From Kutzneria sp. CA-103260 (GTDB taxonomy: Bacteria; Actinomycetota; Actinomycetes; Mycobacteriales; Pseudonocardiaceae): a stretch of DNA of 64,000 nucleotides. Both the position numbers and the translations under genes were made by a program. The stretch covers positions 3,100,001-3,164,000 of the forward strand of contig NZ_CP073318.1 in the NCBI RefSeq assembly GCF_018263855.1, given 5' to 3'. Each line of letters begins with the position of its first letter. Position 1 is the first letter of the stretch. Shown piece by piece: positions 8,390 through 17,456 of this stretch. The notes under the pieces are model-generated. The model searched no databases. It was not told the origin of the DNA and worked only from the letters and a program-made list of their open reading frames with translations.

Positions 8390-9984
8390 CCAAGCGCCCC
8401 TTCCCGTTCGTAGATCACCTGACCGCACAGCACTGTGCGCAGGCATTCCGGCAACGCCACCCCCGGCTCCAGCGCCGGCAGCGCCGGCACCCGCGACCGC
8501 GGATCCGTCGACCACCGCTGCACCCGCGAGTCCGGCGCCGCCACCAGCAGTTCCTCGGCCCGCCACACCGCATAGGTCGCCGGCGCGCCCGGCGCCAGCG
8601 TGCCCGTCACGCCGTCCTCAACGCCCGCGGCACGCCAACCGCCCCGCGTGTGCGCCGTGAACGCCGCGCGGGGCGACACGCCGAACCCGTCGGTGCGGTG
8701 ATGAACCGCCGCGCGGACCGTCTCCCACGGATTGACCGGCGTCACGGGCGTGTCCGAGCCCAGCGCCAGCAGCATGCCGGCCGCCGCGAGCTTGGAGAAC
8801 GGGTTCAGCTGCGTGCCCCGCTCCGCGCCCAGGCGCTGCACGTACATGCCGTCGGGGCCGCCCCAGGTGGCGTCGAACTGCGGCTGCACTGAGGCCACGA
8901 CGCCCCAGCCCGCCAGCTGCGCCGCCTGCTGCGCGGACACCATCTCCACGTGCTCCAGCCGGTGCCGGCACGCCGCCAGCTCCGGCGCTCCCACGCGCTT
9001 CTCCGCCAGCTCGAACCCGGCGATCACCTCGGCCACGGCGGCGTCGCCGATCACGTGGAAACCGGCCTGCAACCCGGCCGCGGTGCACGTCAGAAGGTGC
9101 TCGGCGATCGCCGCCGCGTCCAGGTACAGCGCCCCCGAATTGCCGTGGTCGTCGGCGTACTCCGAGCACAAGGCGGCCGTGCGCGAACCGAGCGCGCCGT
9201 CCACGAACAGGTCGCCGGCGGCGCCGCGAGCGCCCAAGGCCTTCGCGGTGTCCACGCCGCCCAGCTCGCCCCAGTAGCCGACCACCTGCGGGCCGTGGCC
9301 GAGCGCCAGCAGCTCCGACAGGTCCTCGGCGCTGGAGATGTCCGGCCCCGCGCACTCGTGCACACTCGCCACGCCCCGCGACGCGGCCAACGCCAGGAAC
9401 GCCTCCTGCGCCTGCCGCCGCTGCGCCGGGGCCACCGCGTCCTTCGCCGCCCGCCGCACCTCATGATGCGACGCCCGAGACAACGGGCCACTGTCCGACC
9501 AGCCGTCGCAGCTACGCGTCGCGGGCGCGAGGTCGATCAGCGCGGTCGACGCCAACGCCGAGTGCACGTCGATCCGCGACAGATACACCGGACGGCCACC
9601 CGCGGCCTTGTCCAGCTCGGCACGGGTCGGCGGCCGCCCCTCGGCGAACCGCGTCTCGTCCCACCCGTGCCCCCACACCGCCGCGCCCGGGGCCTTCTTC
9701 ACGGCGGCCAGCACCTCGGCCACCGAGCGGGCGCCGGTCAGGTCCACCCCTGTCAACAACAACCCCGCCGAGGTCGCGTGCACGTGCGCGTCCACGAACG
9801 CCGGCGCCACGAACGCCCCGTCCAGGTGCACGACCTCGGCCGACTCCCCGTACAGGGCGATGCCCGGCGTGTCCTGACCCACCCACACGACCTGACCGTC
9901 GGCCACCGCCATCGCGGTGGCGTCCGGCGACGCCGTCGAATAGATCCGACCACCGACCAACAGGGTTGCGTTCACAGTGCTCAC
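8386..9984 (-). CDS. Amidohydrolase of the YtcJ-like type
   Basis: A 532-aa metal-dependent hydrolase of the amidohydrolase-3 family. It begins with the small beta-sandwich domain (LLVGGRIYSTAS...), then FVDAHVHA (about 63-70), the HxH metal motif that opens the barrel. Later metal ligands are the His of GFHVIGDAA, the His of HRLEHVEM and the Asp of LALGSDTPV. The substrate is unknown; family members hydrolyse cyclic imides, N-acyl amino acids or formamides. It sits between kdd and kamD with 4-bp overlaps on both sides, so it is probably made with the lysine enzymes and may act on an N-acylated or lactam form of a pathway intermediate (inference). This gene is not part of the classical fermentation operon. 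Confidence 0.82.
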   Translation of the reverse strand: MSTVNATLLVGGRIYSTASPDATAMAVADGQVVWVGQDTPGIALYGESAEVVHLDGAFVAPAFVDAHVHATSAGLLLTGVDLTGARSVAEVLAAVKKAPGAAVWGHGWDETRFAEGRPPTRAELDKAAGGRPVYLSRIDVHSALASTALIDLAPATRSCDGWSDSGPLSRASHHEVRRAAKDAVAPAQRRQAQEAFLALAASRGVASVHECAGPDISSAEDLSELLALGHGPQVVGYWGELGGVDTAKALGARGAAGDLFVDGALGSRTAALCSEYADDHGNSGALYLDAAAIAEHLLTCTAAGLQAGFHVIGDAAVAEVIAGFELAEKRVGAPELAACRHRLEHVEMVSAQQAAQLAGWGVVASVQPQFDATWGGPDGMYVQRLGAERGTQLNPFSKLAAAGMLLALGSDTPVTPVNPWETVRAAVHHRTDGFGVSPRAAFTAHTRGGWRAAGVEDGVTGTLAPGAPATYAVWRAEELLVAAPDSRVQRWSTDPRSRVPALPALEPGVALPECLRTVLCGQVIYEREGALG

Positions 9985-11021
9985 GCCTGCGCAGTCTGCC
10001 GCTCTCGGCCCCGGAACAGCGCCAGCACCCCCGGCGTCCGCCGAGCCAGATCCAGCGCGAACTCCGCGTGCCCGGGCACATAACCGTTGCCGATCAACAT
10101 CTCCACGTCGGCCGCCACGCCCTCGGCCCCCAGCGCGGCCGCCGAGAACGACGTGGCCATCGAGAAGAAAATCACAGTCCCACCGGGCGCGGTGGCCAGG
10201 ATCGCCCCATGCTCACAGCCCGAGACGTCCACACACACCACCGTCACCTCGACCGGCTCACCCACGGCCTCGGCGACCGCCACCGGGTTGCGCGCGTCGG
10301 CGACCACGACCTCGTCGGCCAGGCCCGTCTCCCGCACCGCGGCCGCCTCGCCCTCGGTCGGCACCAACGCCACCAGCCGCGTCGCGCCAGCCGCCCGCGC
10401 GGCCGCCAGCGACAGCGAGCCCGACTTGCCGCCGCCACCCAGCACACAGACCGACTTCGCGCCCTTCGACCGCACGACACGATCCGTCAACGCCGGCGCG
10501 CCACACACGTCCAGCACCGACAACGCCAGCTCATCGGCCATATCCCCGGGCAGCACCGCGGCGATCGACCGTCCGAACAGGACCGCCGTGCCCTCGCACG
10601 GCACCTGCTCGCCCAGACCGTCCCACCGGGACAGACCATCGGTGATCTTCAACGGCGTCAACGTCAACGACACCAGCGTCGCGATCCGGTCGCCGACCGT
10701 CAAACCGAGCGGGGAGTCCGGGCCCACCGCCGAGACGGTCCCCAGCAGCATGCCGCCCGACCCGGTCACCGGATTCTGCATCTTCCCGCGCGCGGCGACG
10801 ATGTCCAGCACGGCTTGGCGCACGGCAGCCCCGGAGCCGTGCGCCTCCCTCAACTGCCGATACGACGCGGCGTCGAGATTCAACCGCTCCACGGCCACCA
10901 CGACCTCGTCCGGCCACGGCGACGGATCCGCGTCCAGCACCTCGGCCTGCTGCGGCAGCACGCCCGACGGCGCCAACACCCGGTGCAACCCGATCGGCGA
11001 CCCGGTCACGTCACCAGCCAT
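9981..11021 (-). CDS. kdd: L-erythro-3,5-diaminohexanoate dehydrogenase
   Basis: A 346-aa NAD(P)-dependent dehydrogenase that oxidatively deaminates 3,5-diaminohexanoate to 5-amino-3-oxohexanoate, the step after the KamDE isomerisation. The Rossmann motif is GGGGKSGSLS. Family-typical blocks are MQNPVTGSGGMLLGTV, IFFSMATSFS and IGNGYVPGHAEFAL near the C-terminus. The ATG at 11021 has an AAGGAG ribosome site 6 bases upstream, and the much longer open frame that continues upstream is antisense to kamA. It is the first gene of the minus-strand operon and is divergent from kamA across about 100 bp, which must hold both promoters. Confidence 0.9.
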   Translation of the reverse strand: MAGDVTGSPIGLHRVLAPSGVLPQQAEVLDADPSPWPDEVVVAVERLNLDAASYRQLREAHGSGAAVRQAVLDIVAARGKMQNPVTGSGGMLLGTVSAVGPDSPLGLTVGDRIATLVSLTLTPLKITDGLSRWDGLGEQVPCEGTAVLFGRSIAAVLPGDMADELALSVLDVCGAPALTDRVVRSKGAKSVCVLGGGGKSGSLSLAAARAAGATRLVALVPTEGEAAAVRETGLADEVVVADARNPVAVAEAVGEPVEVTVVCVDVSGCEHGAILATAPGGTVIFFSMATSFSAAALGAEGVAADVEMLIGNGYVPGHAEFALDLARRTPGVLALFRGRERQTAQA

Positions 11022-11123
11022 CCCGAACTCCTTCGTCACTGGACGCGGCCACGCCGGAAGATTTACGCTCAGCCGACGTTCCGACAGCATATCTTTACGG
11101 AACCCTGAGGGCGAGGAGTAGGG

Positions 11124-12542
11124 ATGACAGCGCTGTACGAGACCCGTGCCGCCGCGGTTACCTCGGCGGCCACCGCCGCCGAACCCCAGCCGTACGAGTA
11201 CGTCCGGCGCGAGCTCGTCGAACCCGACTGGCGGCGCTTCCCCGGCTGGCGAGACGTCACCGAGGCCCAGTGGCGCGACGCCCAGTGGCAGCGCGTGCAC
11301 TGCGTGAAGAACATCAAGCAGCTGCGCACCGTCGTCGGCGACCTGCTCACCGACCGCTTCTACGACGACCTCGCCGACGACCAGCAACGCCTGGCCACCA
11401 TGTCCATGCTGCTGCCGCCGCAGATGCTCAACACCATGGCCATCGACGCCGGACTCACGCCCGAGGCGTTCACCGAGGCCTTCTACGCCGACCCGGTCCG
11501 CCGCTACATGCTGCCCGTGGCCAGCGACCGCATCACCGACTGGGCCAGCCACCCCCACAGCTCCCGCGACTCGCTGCACGAGGCCGAGATGTGGGTCGTC
11601 GAGGGACTCACCCACCGCTACCCCACCAAGGTCCTCGCCGAGATGGTGCCCACCTGCCCGCAGTACTGCGGCCACTGCACCCGCATGGACCTGGTCGGCA
11701 ACTCCACGCCCCAGATCGACAAGCACAAACTCAGCCTCAAACCGGTCGACCGGCAAGACGCCATGATCGACTACCTCAAGCGCACCCCCGGCGTCCGCGA
11801 CGTCGTCGTCTCCGGCGGCGACGTCGCCAACATGCCCTGGCCCCAGCTCGAGTCGTTCCTCATGCGCCTGCTGGACATCCCCACCGTCCGCGACGTCCGC
11901 CTGGCCACCAAGGCCCTGGCTGGCATGCCCCAGCACTGGATCCAGCCCAAGGTCGTGGAAGGCCTGGAGCGCGTCGCCCGCACCGCGCGCCGGCGCGGCG
12001 TCAACCTCGCCATCCACACCCACGTCAACCACGCCCAGTCGGTCACCCCGCTGGTCGCCGAGGCCGCCCGCACCGCGCTCGACGTCGGCGTCCGCGACGT
12101 CCGCAACCAGGGCGTGCTCATGCGCGGCGTCAACAACACCCCGGAGAACCTGCTCGACCTGTGCTTCGCGCTGCAGGGCGAGGCCAACATCCTGCCGTAC
12201 TACTTCTACATGTGCGACATGATCCCCAACGCCGAGCACTGGCGGCTGGCCGTCTGGGAGGCACAGGAGCTCCAGCACGCCATCATGGGCTACCTGCCCG
12301 GCTACGCCACCCCGCGCATCGTCTGCGACGTGCCCTACGTCGGCAAGCGCTGGGTCCACCAGCTCTCCGAGTACGACCGCGAGCTCGGCATCTCCTACTG
12401 GACCAAGAACTACCTGACCAGCGTGGATAGGACGAACAGCACCGAAGGAGCGGACCTACTGGCGCAGCGCTACCCCTTCTACGACCCGATCTACACCCTG
12501 CCCGAGGCCGGCCGCGCCTGGTGGGACAACCAGGAGCGCTGA
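11124..12542 (+). CDS. kamA: Lysine 2,3-aminomutase (radical SAM, PLP)
   Basis: A 472-aa radical SAM enzyme that converts L-lysine to L-beta-lysine, the first step of the pathway served by the divergent operon. The [4Fe-4S] motif CPQYCGHC places Cys at about 178, 182 and 185. Further family blocks are VVVSGGDVANMPWPQ, the NLAIHTHVNHA segment and PYYFYMCDMIPNAEHWR. The start ATG follows GAGGAG with good spacing. The protein is longer than many bacterial enzymes at the N-terminus, as is usual for actinobacterial copies. beta-Lysine can also be an antibiotic precursor, and the specialised cluster begins just 130 bp downstream, but the kdd/kamDE/kal context favours catabolism. Confidence 0.92.
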   Translation: MTALYETRAAAVTSAATAAEPQPYEYVRRELVEPDWRRFPGWRDVTEAQWRDAQWQRVHCVKNIKQLRTVVGDLLTDRFYDDLADDQQRLATMSMLLPPQMLNTMAIDAGLTPEAFTEAFYADPVRRYMLPVASDRITDWASHPHSSRDSLHEAEMWVVEGLTHRYPTKVLAEMVPTCPQYCGHCTRMDLVGNSTPQIDKHKLSLKPVDRQDAMIDYLKRTPGVRDVVVSGGDVANMPWPQLESFLMRLLDIPTVRDVRLATKALAGMPQHWIQPKVVEGLERVARTARRRGVNLAIHTHVNHAQSVTPLVAEAARTALDVGVRDVRNQGVLMRGVNNTPENLLDLCFALQGEANILPYYFYMCDMIPNAEHWRLAVWEAQELQHAIMGYLPGYATPRIVCDVPYVGKRWVHQLSEYDRELGISYWTKNYLTSVDRTNSTEGADLLAQRYPFYDPIYTLPEAGRAWWDNQER

Positions 12543-12556
12543 CATCGACCGGCGAA

Positions 12557-12601
12557 GGCCCGCCAGGCGTCGAACCAGACCGTTCACACGCCTGGCGGGC
12601 C
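12557..12601 (+). terminator. Hairpin downstream of kamA
   Basis: A perfect 14-bp inverted repeat (12557-12570 and 12588-12601, GGCCCGCCAGGCGT and its complement) with a 17-nt loop starts 15 bp after the kamA stop. No T run follows, which is common in actinomycetes. It separates kamA from the convergent condensation-protein gene. Confidence 0.75.
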
Positions 12602-12673
12602 GATCCGATCGAGACCCCATTCCTGCTGGTCAAAGCCCACTAGGTCGCGTTACGTCTTGACCTCTGGTGGCCC

Positions 12674-14023
12674 TCAACGCAGGTCGTCGATCGTGCAGCC
12701 GGGGTGCGTCGCGGCATGCGCCATCAAGCGTTCGAGGTCGGCCAGGAACTGCTCGGCGGTCGAGGGGGCCAGGAAAGTCTGGTTGGCGCACAGGGTGAGC
12801 ACGCACTGATCGGACAGATCGTCGAGCCGCATGAAGAACTTCGACGTGTACTGCCGCCCATCCCGCCGCGGGGCCTCGATGACCGTGGCCGTGAGCGCGT
12901 CGCTGATCGCGGCCCGCTCACCTACCGGCAGGGGTTCTCTGTCGGCTCCGGTCGCCGCGCCGACGCGGGTGTCGTTGACGAAGCAGTAGGCGCCGGGCCG
13001 GTATCCGCGTCGATCGCCGTCCTCGGCGATGATCAGGTCGATCTTGCGTGGATCGGCCTCGCAGTTGCGCAGCGAGGACAGCTGCGCGGCGTCCACCCGT
13101 CGCAGGAACGCCGACAGCGGGCCTTCGAGCACTGGCACGTGCAGCAGGGCGTTCTGGTTGAACGCGCCCACCAGCCGCTGGTCGTCCTTGGTGAACCGGG
13201 TGGCCACCAGGAGCCGCAGCGCCGGATCGGTGGAGCCCGTCCGGAACGCCAGCAGCAGCGCTATCGACGCCAGCACCGACACATTCGGCCGGATCCCGCT
13301 GTCGGCGGCGAGCGCACGAGCGGCGAGCGCCATCGCCGGCGAGGAGATCCGGGCCCAAGCGAAGTCATCGGTGGTGATGTCGGCGAGCATCGCGGGTGAG
13401 GTCTGCGCGATGTGGTCCGTCCAGTAGCCCAGAGTCCGCCGCTCGCGCTGAGCGCCGCGGTCCGAACTCTCGTACGCGGCCCGCTCGATCGGCTGCTGCG
13501 CAACGGGCGAGAGTTCGGTCCCCGCCAGCAGCAACCGCAACTCGCTCAGGACGACCAGCAGACTGTACCCGTCGACCGCCATGTGGTTCACCACGACCAC
13601 AATGGTGTCCACCTCGCCGGCGCGGACGGTCACGGCGACCCGGACGGGAAGGTCCGCCGCGTGATCGAACGGCTTGGCGCGCAACGACTCGGCGACCTCC
13701 GCCACCGGCGACGTCGCGGCGTCTCGGACGGCGACGACGAGTTCCCCGGAGCCCCAGGCCTCCTGGATCAGCCGGCCGTCGATTTCTCGGTACCGGCTGC
13801 GCAACGACTCATGCCGGATCAGCAAGGTGTGCAGGGCGTCGGTGACGTCGAGGACGGAACACCCGGCGGGGGCGGGCGCGTGTCGCACCATGTTGAGGGA
13901 CGCGTCGGCCGGCGGCAGCCAGCGCAGCACGTCCCAGATGGCGATCTGCGCCCACGTGAACGGCGCTTGTCTGGTCTCACCGGCGTCGAACCGGATCGTG
14001 ACGGACGTCGTCGGATCGCTCAC
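12674..14023 (-). CDS. Free-standing condensation-domain-fold protein (block a)
   Basis: A 449-aa single-domain relative of NRPS condensation domains. RHESLRSRY (about 70-78) is core motif C2, and NHMAVDG (about 146-152) is the active-site motif, so the first His of HHxxxDG is Asn while the catalytic His147, Asp and Gly are kept. A DVWRxQ-like bridge and later motifs are harder to see. Such proteins join carrier-bound acyl or aminoacyl groups to an amine or alcohol. There is no adenylation or carrier domain attached. It is the last gene of the minus-strand operon after the ABC exporter; the GTG start has GGAG 9 bases upstream. A likely partner is the carrier protein at 21560. A papain-like or acyltransferase role outside carrier chemistry remains possible. 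Confidence 0.75.
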   Translation of the reverse strand: MSDPTTSVTIRFDAGETRQAPFTWAQIAIWDVLRWLPPADASLNMVRHAPAPAGCSVLDVTDALHTLLIRHESLRSRYREIDGRLIQEAWGSGELVVAVRDAATSPVAEVAESLRAKPFDHAADLPVRVAVTVRAGEVDTIVVVVNHMAVDGYSLLVVLSELRLLLAGTELSPVAQQPIERAAYESSDRGAQRERRTLGYWTDHIAQTSPAMLADITTDDFAWARISSPAMALAARALAADSGIRPNVSVLASIALLLAFRTGSTDPALRLLVATRFTKDDQRLVGAFNQNALLHVPVLEGPLSAFLRRVDAAQLSSLRNCEADPRKIDLIIAEDGDRRGYRPGAYCFVNDTRVGAATGADREPLPVGERAAISDALTATVIEAPRRDGRQYTSKFFMRLDDLSDQCVLTLCANQTFLAPSTAEQFLADLERLMAHAATHPGCTIDDLR

Positions 14024-14041
14024 ACCGCGGCTCCAATCGGA

Positions 14042-14857
14042 TCAGTGGATGAGGATGGCGCGCAGACGACGGGTGGCGATCGCCAGGGCGACCACTCCGA
14101 CCACGACCAGATACGCCACGGGGCCGAGCAGCCCCGGGCCCACCTGTCCCAGCACGAGCCCGCGCAGCAGTTCGATGCTCGGGTACAGCGGCAGGCAGCT
14201 GATCGGCAGCCGCAGTGCGTCGGGATACACAGTCAGCGGATAGAACGTGGTGGCGAACAGAAACATCGGCAGCATCACCAGTTGCAACAGCTGGAAGTGC
14301 TGCCAATGGCGGACGAACGTCATCGCGAGCAGGCCGAGCGCACCGAACGTGAAGCCCACCAACAAGGTGCCGGGAACCACCAGCAGCGCCCATGGCGAGC
14401 GGACCAGGCCGAGGACCGCGAGCACGATGAGAAAGCCGGTGCCGGCGATGAGCCCGCGAATCGCCGCCCACATCGTCTCGCCCACGCCGATGTCCGCCGG
14501 ATCCAACGGCGTCGTGATCATGGCGTCGTACGCCAGTTCCGACCGCAGCCGGGAGAACGCCGTGAAGGTCGTCTCGCCGAACGCGGCGTTCATCGACGCC
14601 GTCGCGAGCAGTCCGGCTCCGACGTACTGGGCGTACGAGCCTGCTTGGCCCGAGACACCTGGCACGGTGCCGATGAGCTGGCCGACACCGACACCGATCG
14701 ACAGCAGGTACATCACAGGCTCAAGCAGACTTGCGACGATGATCGTCCACGAGTGGCGATACACCCGCAGGTTGCGCCGGATCAGTGGGCCGGTGTGGAG
14801 AACCCTGCGGTCGCCCGCTCGCGGAACGTCCACAGTGGAAGTCATCATCGTCCTCAT
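14042..14857 (-). CDS. ABC-2 type exporter permease (second)
   Basis: A 271-aa integral membrane protein with six hydrophobic segments and the ABC-2 layout seen in DrrB/NodJ-type exporters, including the conserved mid-protein block around FGETTFTAFSRLRSELAYDAMITTPLDP that marks the cytoplasmic coupling loop (positions about 92-120). It should pair with the neighbouring permease and the ATPase to form an export complex for the cluster product or for self-resistance. Its start overlaps the stop of the upstream permease by 4 bp (ATGA). The gap to the condensation-protein gene downstream is only 18 bp, so the exporter and that enzyme are co-transcribed. Confidence 0.85.
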   Translation of the reverse strand: MRTMMTSTVDVPRAGDRRVLHTGPLIRRNLRVYRHSWTIIVASLLEPVMYLLSIGVGVGQLIGTVPGVSGQAGSYAQYVGAGLLATASMNAAFGETTFTAFSRLRSELAYDAMITTPLDPADIGVGETMWAAIRGLIAGTGFLIVLAVLGLVRSPWALLVVPGTLLVGFTFGALGLLAMTFVRHWQHFQLLQLVMLPMFLFATTFYPLTVYPDALRLPISCLPLYPSIELLRGLVLGQVGPGLLGPVAYLVVVGVVALAIATRRLRAILIH

Positions 14858-15621
14858 CCGCTGAGTTGGAGCCGGTACGACCTGGTGGCGAAAAGTGCTC
14901 CCGCCACTGTCAGTGCCCCCAGGTAGAGCACGTGGACGGCCACTGTGCTTGCAGTGGCGGTGGCCAGGCTGAGCTCACGGCACAGCTCGACCCCGTGCCA
15001 AAGCGGGGTGAGCCGGGCCAGCTGCGGCAAGAAGCCAGGGAGGCTGTCGGCGCTGAAGAAAGTGCCGGAGAACATGTACAGCGGCATGATGACGAACCGG
15101 AACCCCGTCGTCAGCTGTTGGCTCCCGGTGACCCGTGCCGCCAGCGCCGCACCCGGCGTCGCGAATGCCAGCCCGGTCAGTGTCGCGCCCAGCGGCAGCA
15201 GGATCACCGACCGGGACACCGACGCGCCCATCGCTGTCATCACCAACACGAACACCGCGCTCGTGGTGAGCACGCGAAACGCGATGAACAGCAGGTGCCC
15301 GAGCAGAATGTCGCCCGGTCGCATCGGTGTCGTCGCCGTGGCGCGATAGGTGTTCGTGGTGTGCAGCGCCTCGTACACCGGACGTGTCGCCTCGATGAAC
15401 GCCGTCTGCATGGACGATGCCGCGAGCAGACCCGGCGCGAAGAAGGCCAGATACGTGAAACCCGACGTGGTCCCGCCGGCCTGGTCGACGAGGCGGCCGA
15501 GCCCGAGGCCGATGCCGGTGAGGAACAGCAGGGGGTTGAGCACGCTGATCACGACCGTGCCCAGCCAGGTGTGGCGGTAGCGCCGCATCCAGTACACGAA
15601 TTCGTGAAACGCCGGGCGCAT
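14854..15621 (-). CDS. ABC-2 type exporter permease (first)
   Basis: A 255-aa membrane protein of the ABC-2 family with an amphipathic N-terminal segment (FVYWMRRYRHTW), six hydrophobic segments and the coupling block QTAFIEATRPVYEALHTT. It is related in sequence pattern to the following permease, so the exporter is likely a heterodimer. It lies 3 bp from the ATPase gene upstream and overlaps the next permease. The pattern of ATPase plus two half-size permeases is typical of drug and antibiotic exporters in actinomycete clusters. The start is an ATG at 15621. Confidence 0.85.
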   Translation of the reverse strand: MRPAFHEFVYWMRRYRHTWLGTVVISVLNPLLFLTGIGLGLGRLVDQAGGTTSGFTYLAFFAPGLLAASSMQTAFIEATRPVYEALHTTNTYRATATTPMRPGDILLGHLLFIAFRVLTTSAVFVLVMTAMGASVSRSVILLPLGATLTGLAFATPGAALAARVTGSQQLTTGFRFVIMPLYMFSGTFFSADSLPGFLPQLARLTPLWHGVELCRELSLATATASTVAVHVLYLGALTVAGALFATRSYRLQLSG

Positions 15622-15624
15622 CCG

Positions 15625-16572
15625 TCAGTCCACCAGGCTGCGGCCGGTCAGGGTGAGGAACACGTCCTCGAGTGTCGCCCTGCGCACCAGCGCGGCACGT
15701 GGCTCGTGGCCTCGGCCGTGCATGGCGGCCAGCGCCTTCTCTCCGTTGTCGGTGTACAGCAGCAGTCGATCGGGCAGCACCTCGACGCGCTCGGCGACCG
15801 GGCCCGGCACAATCGTCGCCAGGTCGGCCGCCGCCGCGGTCCGGTCGTCCTGGTTGTACCGCAGCTCCAGGACGTCCCGGCTGACGTGCGCCGCGATGAG
15901 CTCACTCGGCGAGCCCTCCGCCACGAAGCGACCATGGTCCATCACGGCGATCCGGTCGCACAGCTGCTCGGCCTCGTCCATGTAGTGCGTGGTCAGGACC
16001 AACGTGACGCCACGGTCCTTGAGCTGGAAGAGCCGTTCCCACAACACATGTCGAGCCTGTGGGTCCAGCCCGGTCGTCGGCTCGTCCAGCAGCAGGATCT
16101 CCGGCTCGTTGATCAGTGCGCGGGCTATGGTGAGCCGGCGCCGCATCCCGCCGGACAGACTGGACACCCGCAGGTCGGCCTTTTCCTCCAACTGCGCGAA
16201 CACCAGCAGTTCGTCGGCCCGCTTGCCGACCACCGCCTTGGGCAGATCGAAGTACGACCCGTACACCAGCAGGTTTTCCCGGACCGTCAGCTCCCGGTCG
16301 AGCGCATCGTCCTGCGGCACCACGCCGAGTCGGGACCGGATGCGCCGCCCGTCGCGCGCGGGATCCATGCCGAGCACCCGCAGCGAGCCGGAGGTCGGTG
16401 GCGACACACAGCTGATCATCCGCATCGTGGTCGACTTGCCGGCGCCGTTGGGACCCAGGAAGCCGAACGCCTCGCCGCGGGTAAGGGAGAAGTCGATGCC
16501 GTCGACCGCGCGAAAGTCCTGTGCCCCTTGCCTTCCACGGTGGACCTTGGCCAGCTGGACGGCCTGCGCCAT
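15625..16572 (-). CDS. ABC exporter ATP-binding protein (DrrA type)
   Basis: A 315-aa ATPase with Walker A GPNGAGKST, signature LSGGMRRRL, Walker B ILLLDEPTTGLDP and switch His in LTTHYMDEA. A C-terminal extension of about 90 residues after the nucleotide domain is typical of DrrA/CcmA-like drug exporter subunits. It powers the two permeases that follow. I chose the ATG at 16572 because GGGGGG lies about 9 bases upstream and the promoter read at 16625-16653 would give a start site near 16618; an ATG at 16596 (8 codons longer) is the alternative. A still longer frame would run into the promoter and is rejected. Confidence 0.85.
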   Translation of the reverse strand: MAQAVQLAKVHRGRQGAQDFRAVDGIDFSLTRGEAFGFLGPNGAGKSTTMRMISCVSPPTSGSLRVLGMDPARDGRRIRSRLGVVPQDDALDRELTVRENLLVYGSYFDLPKAVVGKRADELLVFAQLEEKADLRVSSLSGGMRRRLTIARALINEPEILLLDEPTTGLDPQARHVLWERLFQLKDRGVTLVLTTHYMDEAEQLCDRIAVMDHGRFVAEGSPSELIAAHVSRDVLELRYNQDDRTAAAADLATIVPGPVAERVEVLPDRLLLYTDNGEKALAAMHGRGHEPRAALVRRATLEDVFLTLTGRSLVD

Positions 16573-16617
16573 CAGCGACGAACCCCCCGACGTCATGGCG
16601 CGAGTATGGCACCCGAG

Positions 16618-16653
16618 CCGACAAGATGTACAGATTTTGCAAATGCTTGTCGG
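16618..16653 (-). promoter_or_regulatory. Promoter of the ABC-exporter operon with an 8-bp dyad operator
   Basis: Read on the minus strand, CCGACA (16648-16653) and TACATC (16625-16630) are spaced by 17 bases, a workable -35/-10 pair. A perfect dyad, CCGACAAG and CTTGTCGG (16618-16625 and 16646-16653), spans exactly this promoter with a 20-base spacer, which is the expected geometry for a repressor that blocks RNA polymerase. The element TTTGCAA and TGTACAT inside the spacer recurs at the promoter of the 33.8-42.6 kb operon. Confidence 0.55.
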
Positions 16654-17456
16654 AAGTTTGTTGACACTGATGGAGTAGTTGCGCACGGACCGTGCGGGAG
16701 TGGGATTGCGCGGTGGCCGAACGTCCATGGGGCCGGCGCCAGGCCTTCGCCACCGGCCCCACGTCGAGCTCCGATGTCAGCAGTTCAACGCCGGCCGCGA
16801 ATCGTCGAGCGTCCCGCTGTCAAGCATCGATGACCAGCCACTGCCGGCGGGGCCGCGCAGCCTTCACCCACCTGCTCGATCACGCCCCCGGCGTGACGGA
16901 GCCGAGGCTGATAAGTCCGATCGGGACGGTCCGTCGGGGCGACACCGCCGTTCGTGGATCGTTAACGCGACCAGAATGGTCACGGGCGCATCTGACCACT
17001 CACAACGGGCGCGGACGGCGCCTGTCGCGCCGGGGACGGTGCCGCGGGGAGTGAGGCGAGGATTGTCGCAACGTCACGGATGTGTCACGGTTATTCGCTA
17101 CAGCGCCGGCGCCTGCCGCACGCTTGCCGTCAACCGGGGGGTGAAGCCGAACAGTTCTTGACAGATCCTCGCAATCGGCTCGATTCGAGGCCCGCTTGAC
17201 TCCTACGGCTTTTCGTAGCAGTCAGAGGCCGGCAACCGAACCAACGCAGCCATTGCACGAAGCCTGCGGGCAGGTTCACATTGGGGGGTTGGGGTGGAAT
17301 CATGATTAGCACCACGTGCGACAAGTCTTATGCGGACGTGACACGGCTGTCACCGATAGAACATTGGCGGGGGGAAGTGGCGGACGATCGTTCGGAGAGA
17401 CTCGCTTCTTTTTTCGATTTATGCGCGACATTCGACGACGCGAGGGGGCGCCCCGC
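16654..17456. other. Non-coding region between the exporter operon and the regulator
   Basis: About 800 bp with no credible gene: open frames here are Arg/Pro/Ser-rich, lack ribosome sites and do not follow the local third-position GC pattern. GC content falls toward 17400. Visible elements are two TGTCACGG copies near 17073-17091 and a short dyad GTGACA-CGGC-TGTCAC at 17338-17353, about 105 bases before the regulator start. The heptamer CGACAAG recurs near 17319, matching the arm of the exporter operator. TTGACA occurs at 17158 but has no matching -10. The region probably holds the regulator promoter and a long leader. Confidence 0.5.

Noticed and set aside
6824..8413. Long plus-strand open frame (529 codons) opposite kamD
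   Set aside because: Antisense frame of a confidently identified gene. Its His/Arg/Gln/Val-rich composition is typical of high-GC shadow frames and no ribosome site or domain is visible.
9981..12359. Single 792-codon minus-strand frame covering kdd and extending over kamA
   Set aside because: Only the first 1.04 kb is kdd; the extension is antisense to kamA and kdd has its own AAGGAG-preceded ATG at 11021.
16679..17161. 160-codon plus-strand frame in the gap before the regulator
   Set aside because: No ribosome site, Arg/Pro/Ser-rich product without any recognisable segment, and codon third positions do not follow the local GC pattern.
17158..17186. TTGACA as the -35 of a promoter for the StrR-like gene
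   Set aside because: At 16-18 bp spacing there is no TANNNT-type -10, so the match is probably chance.
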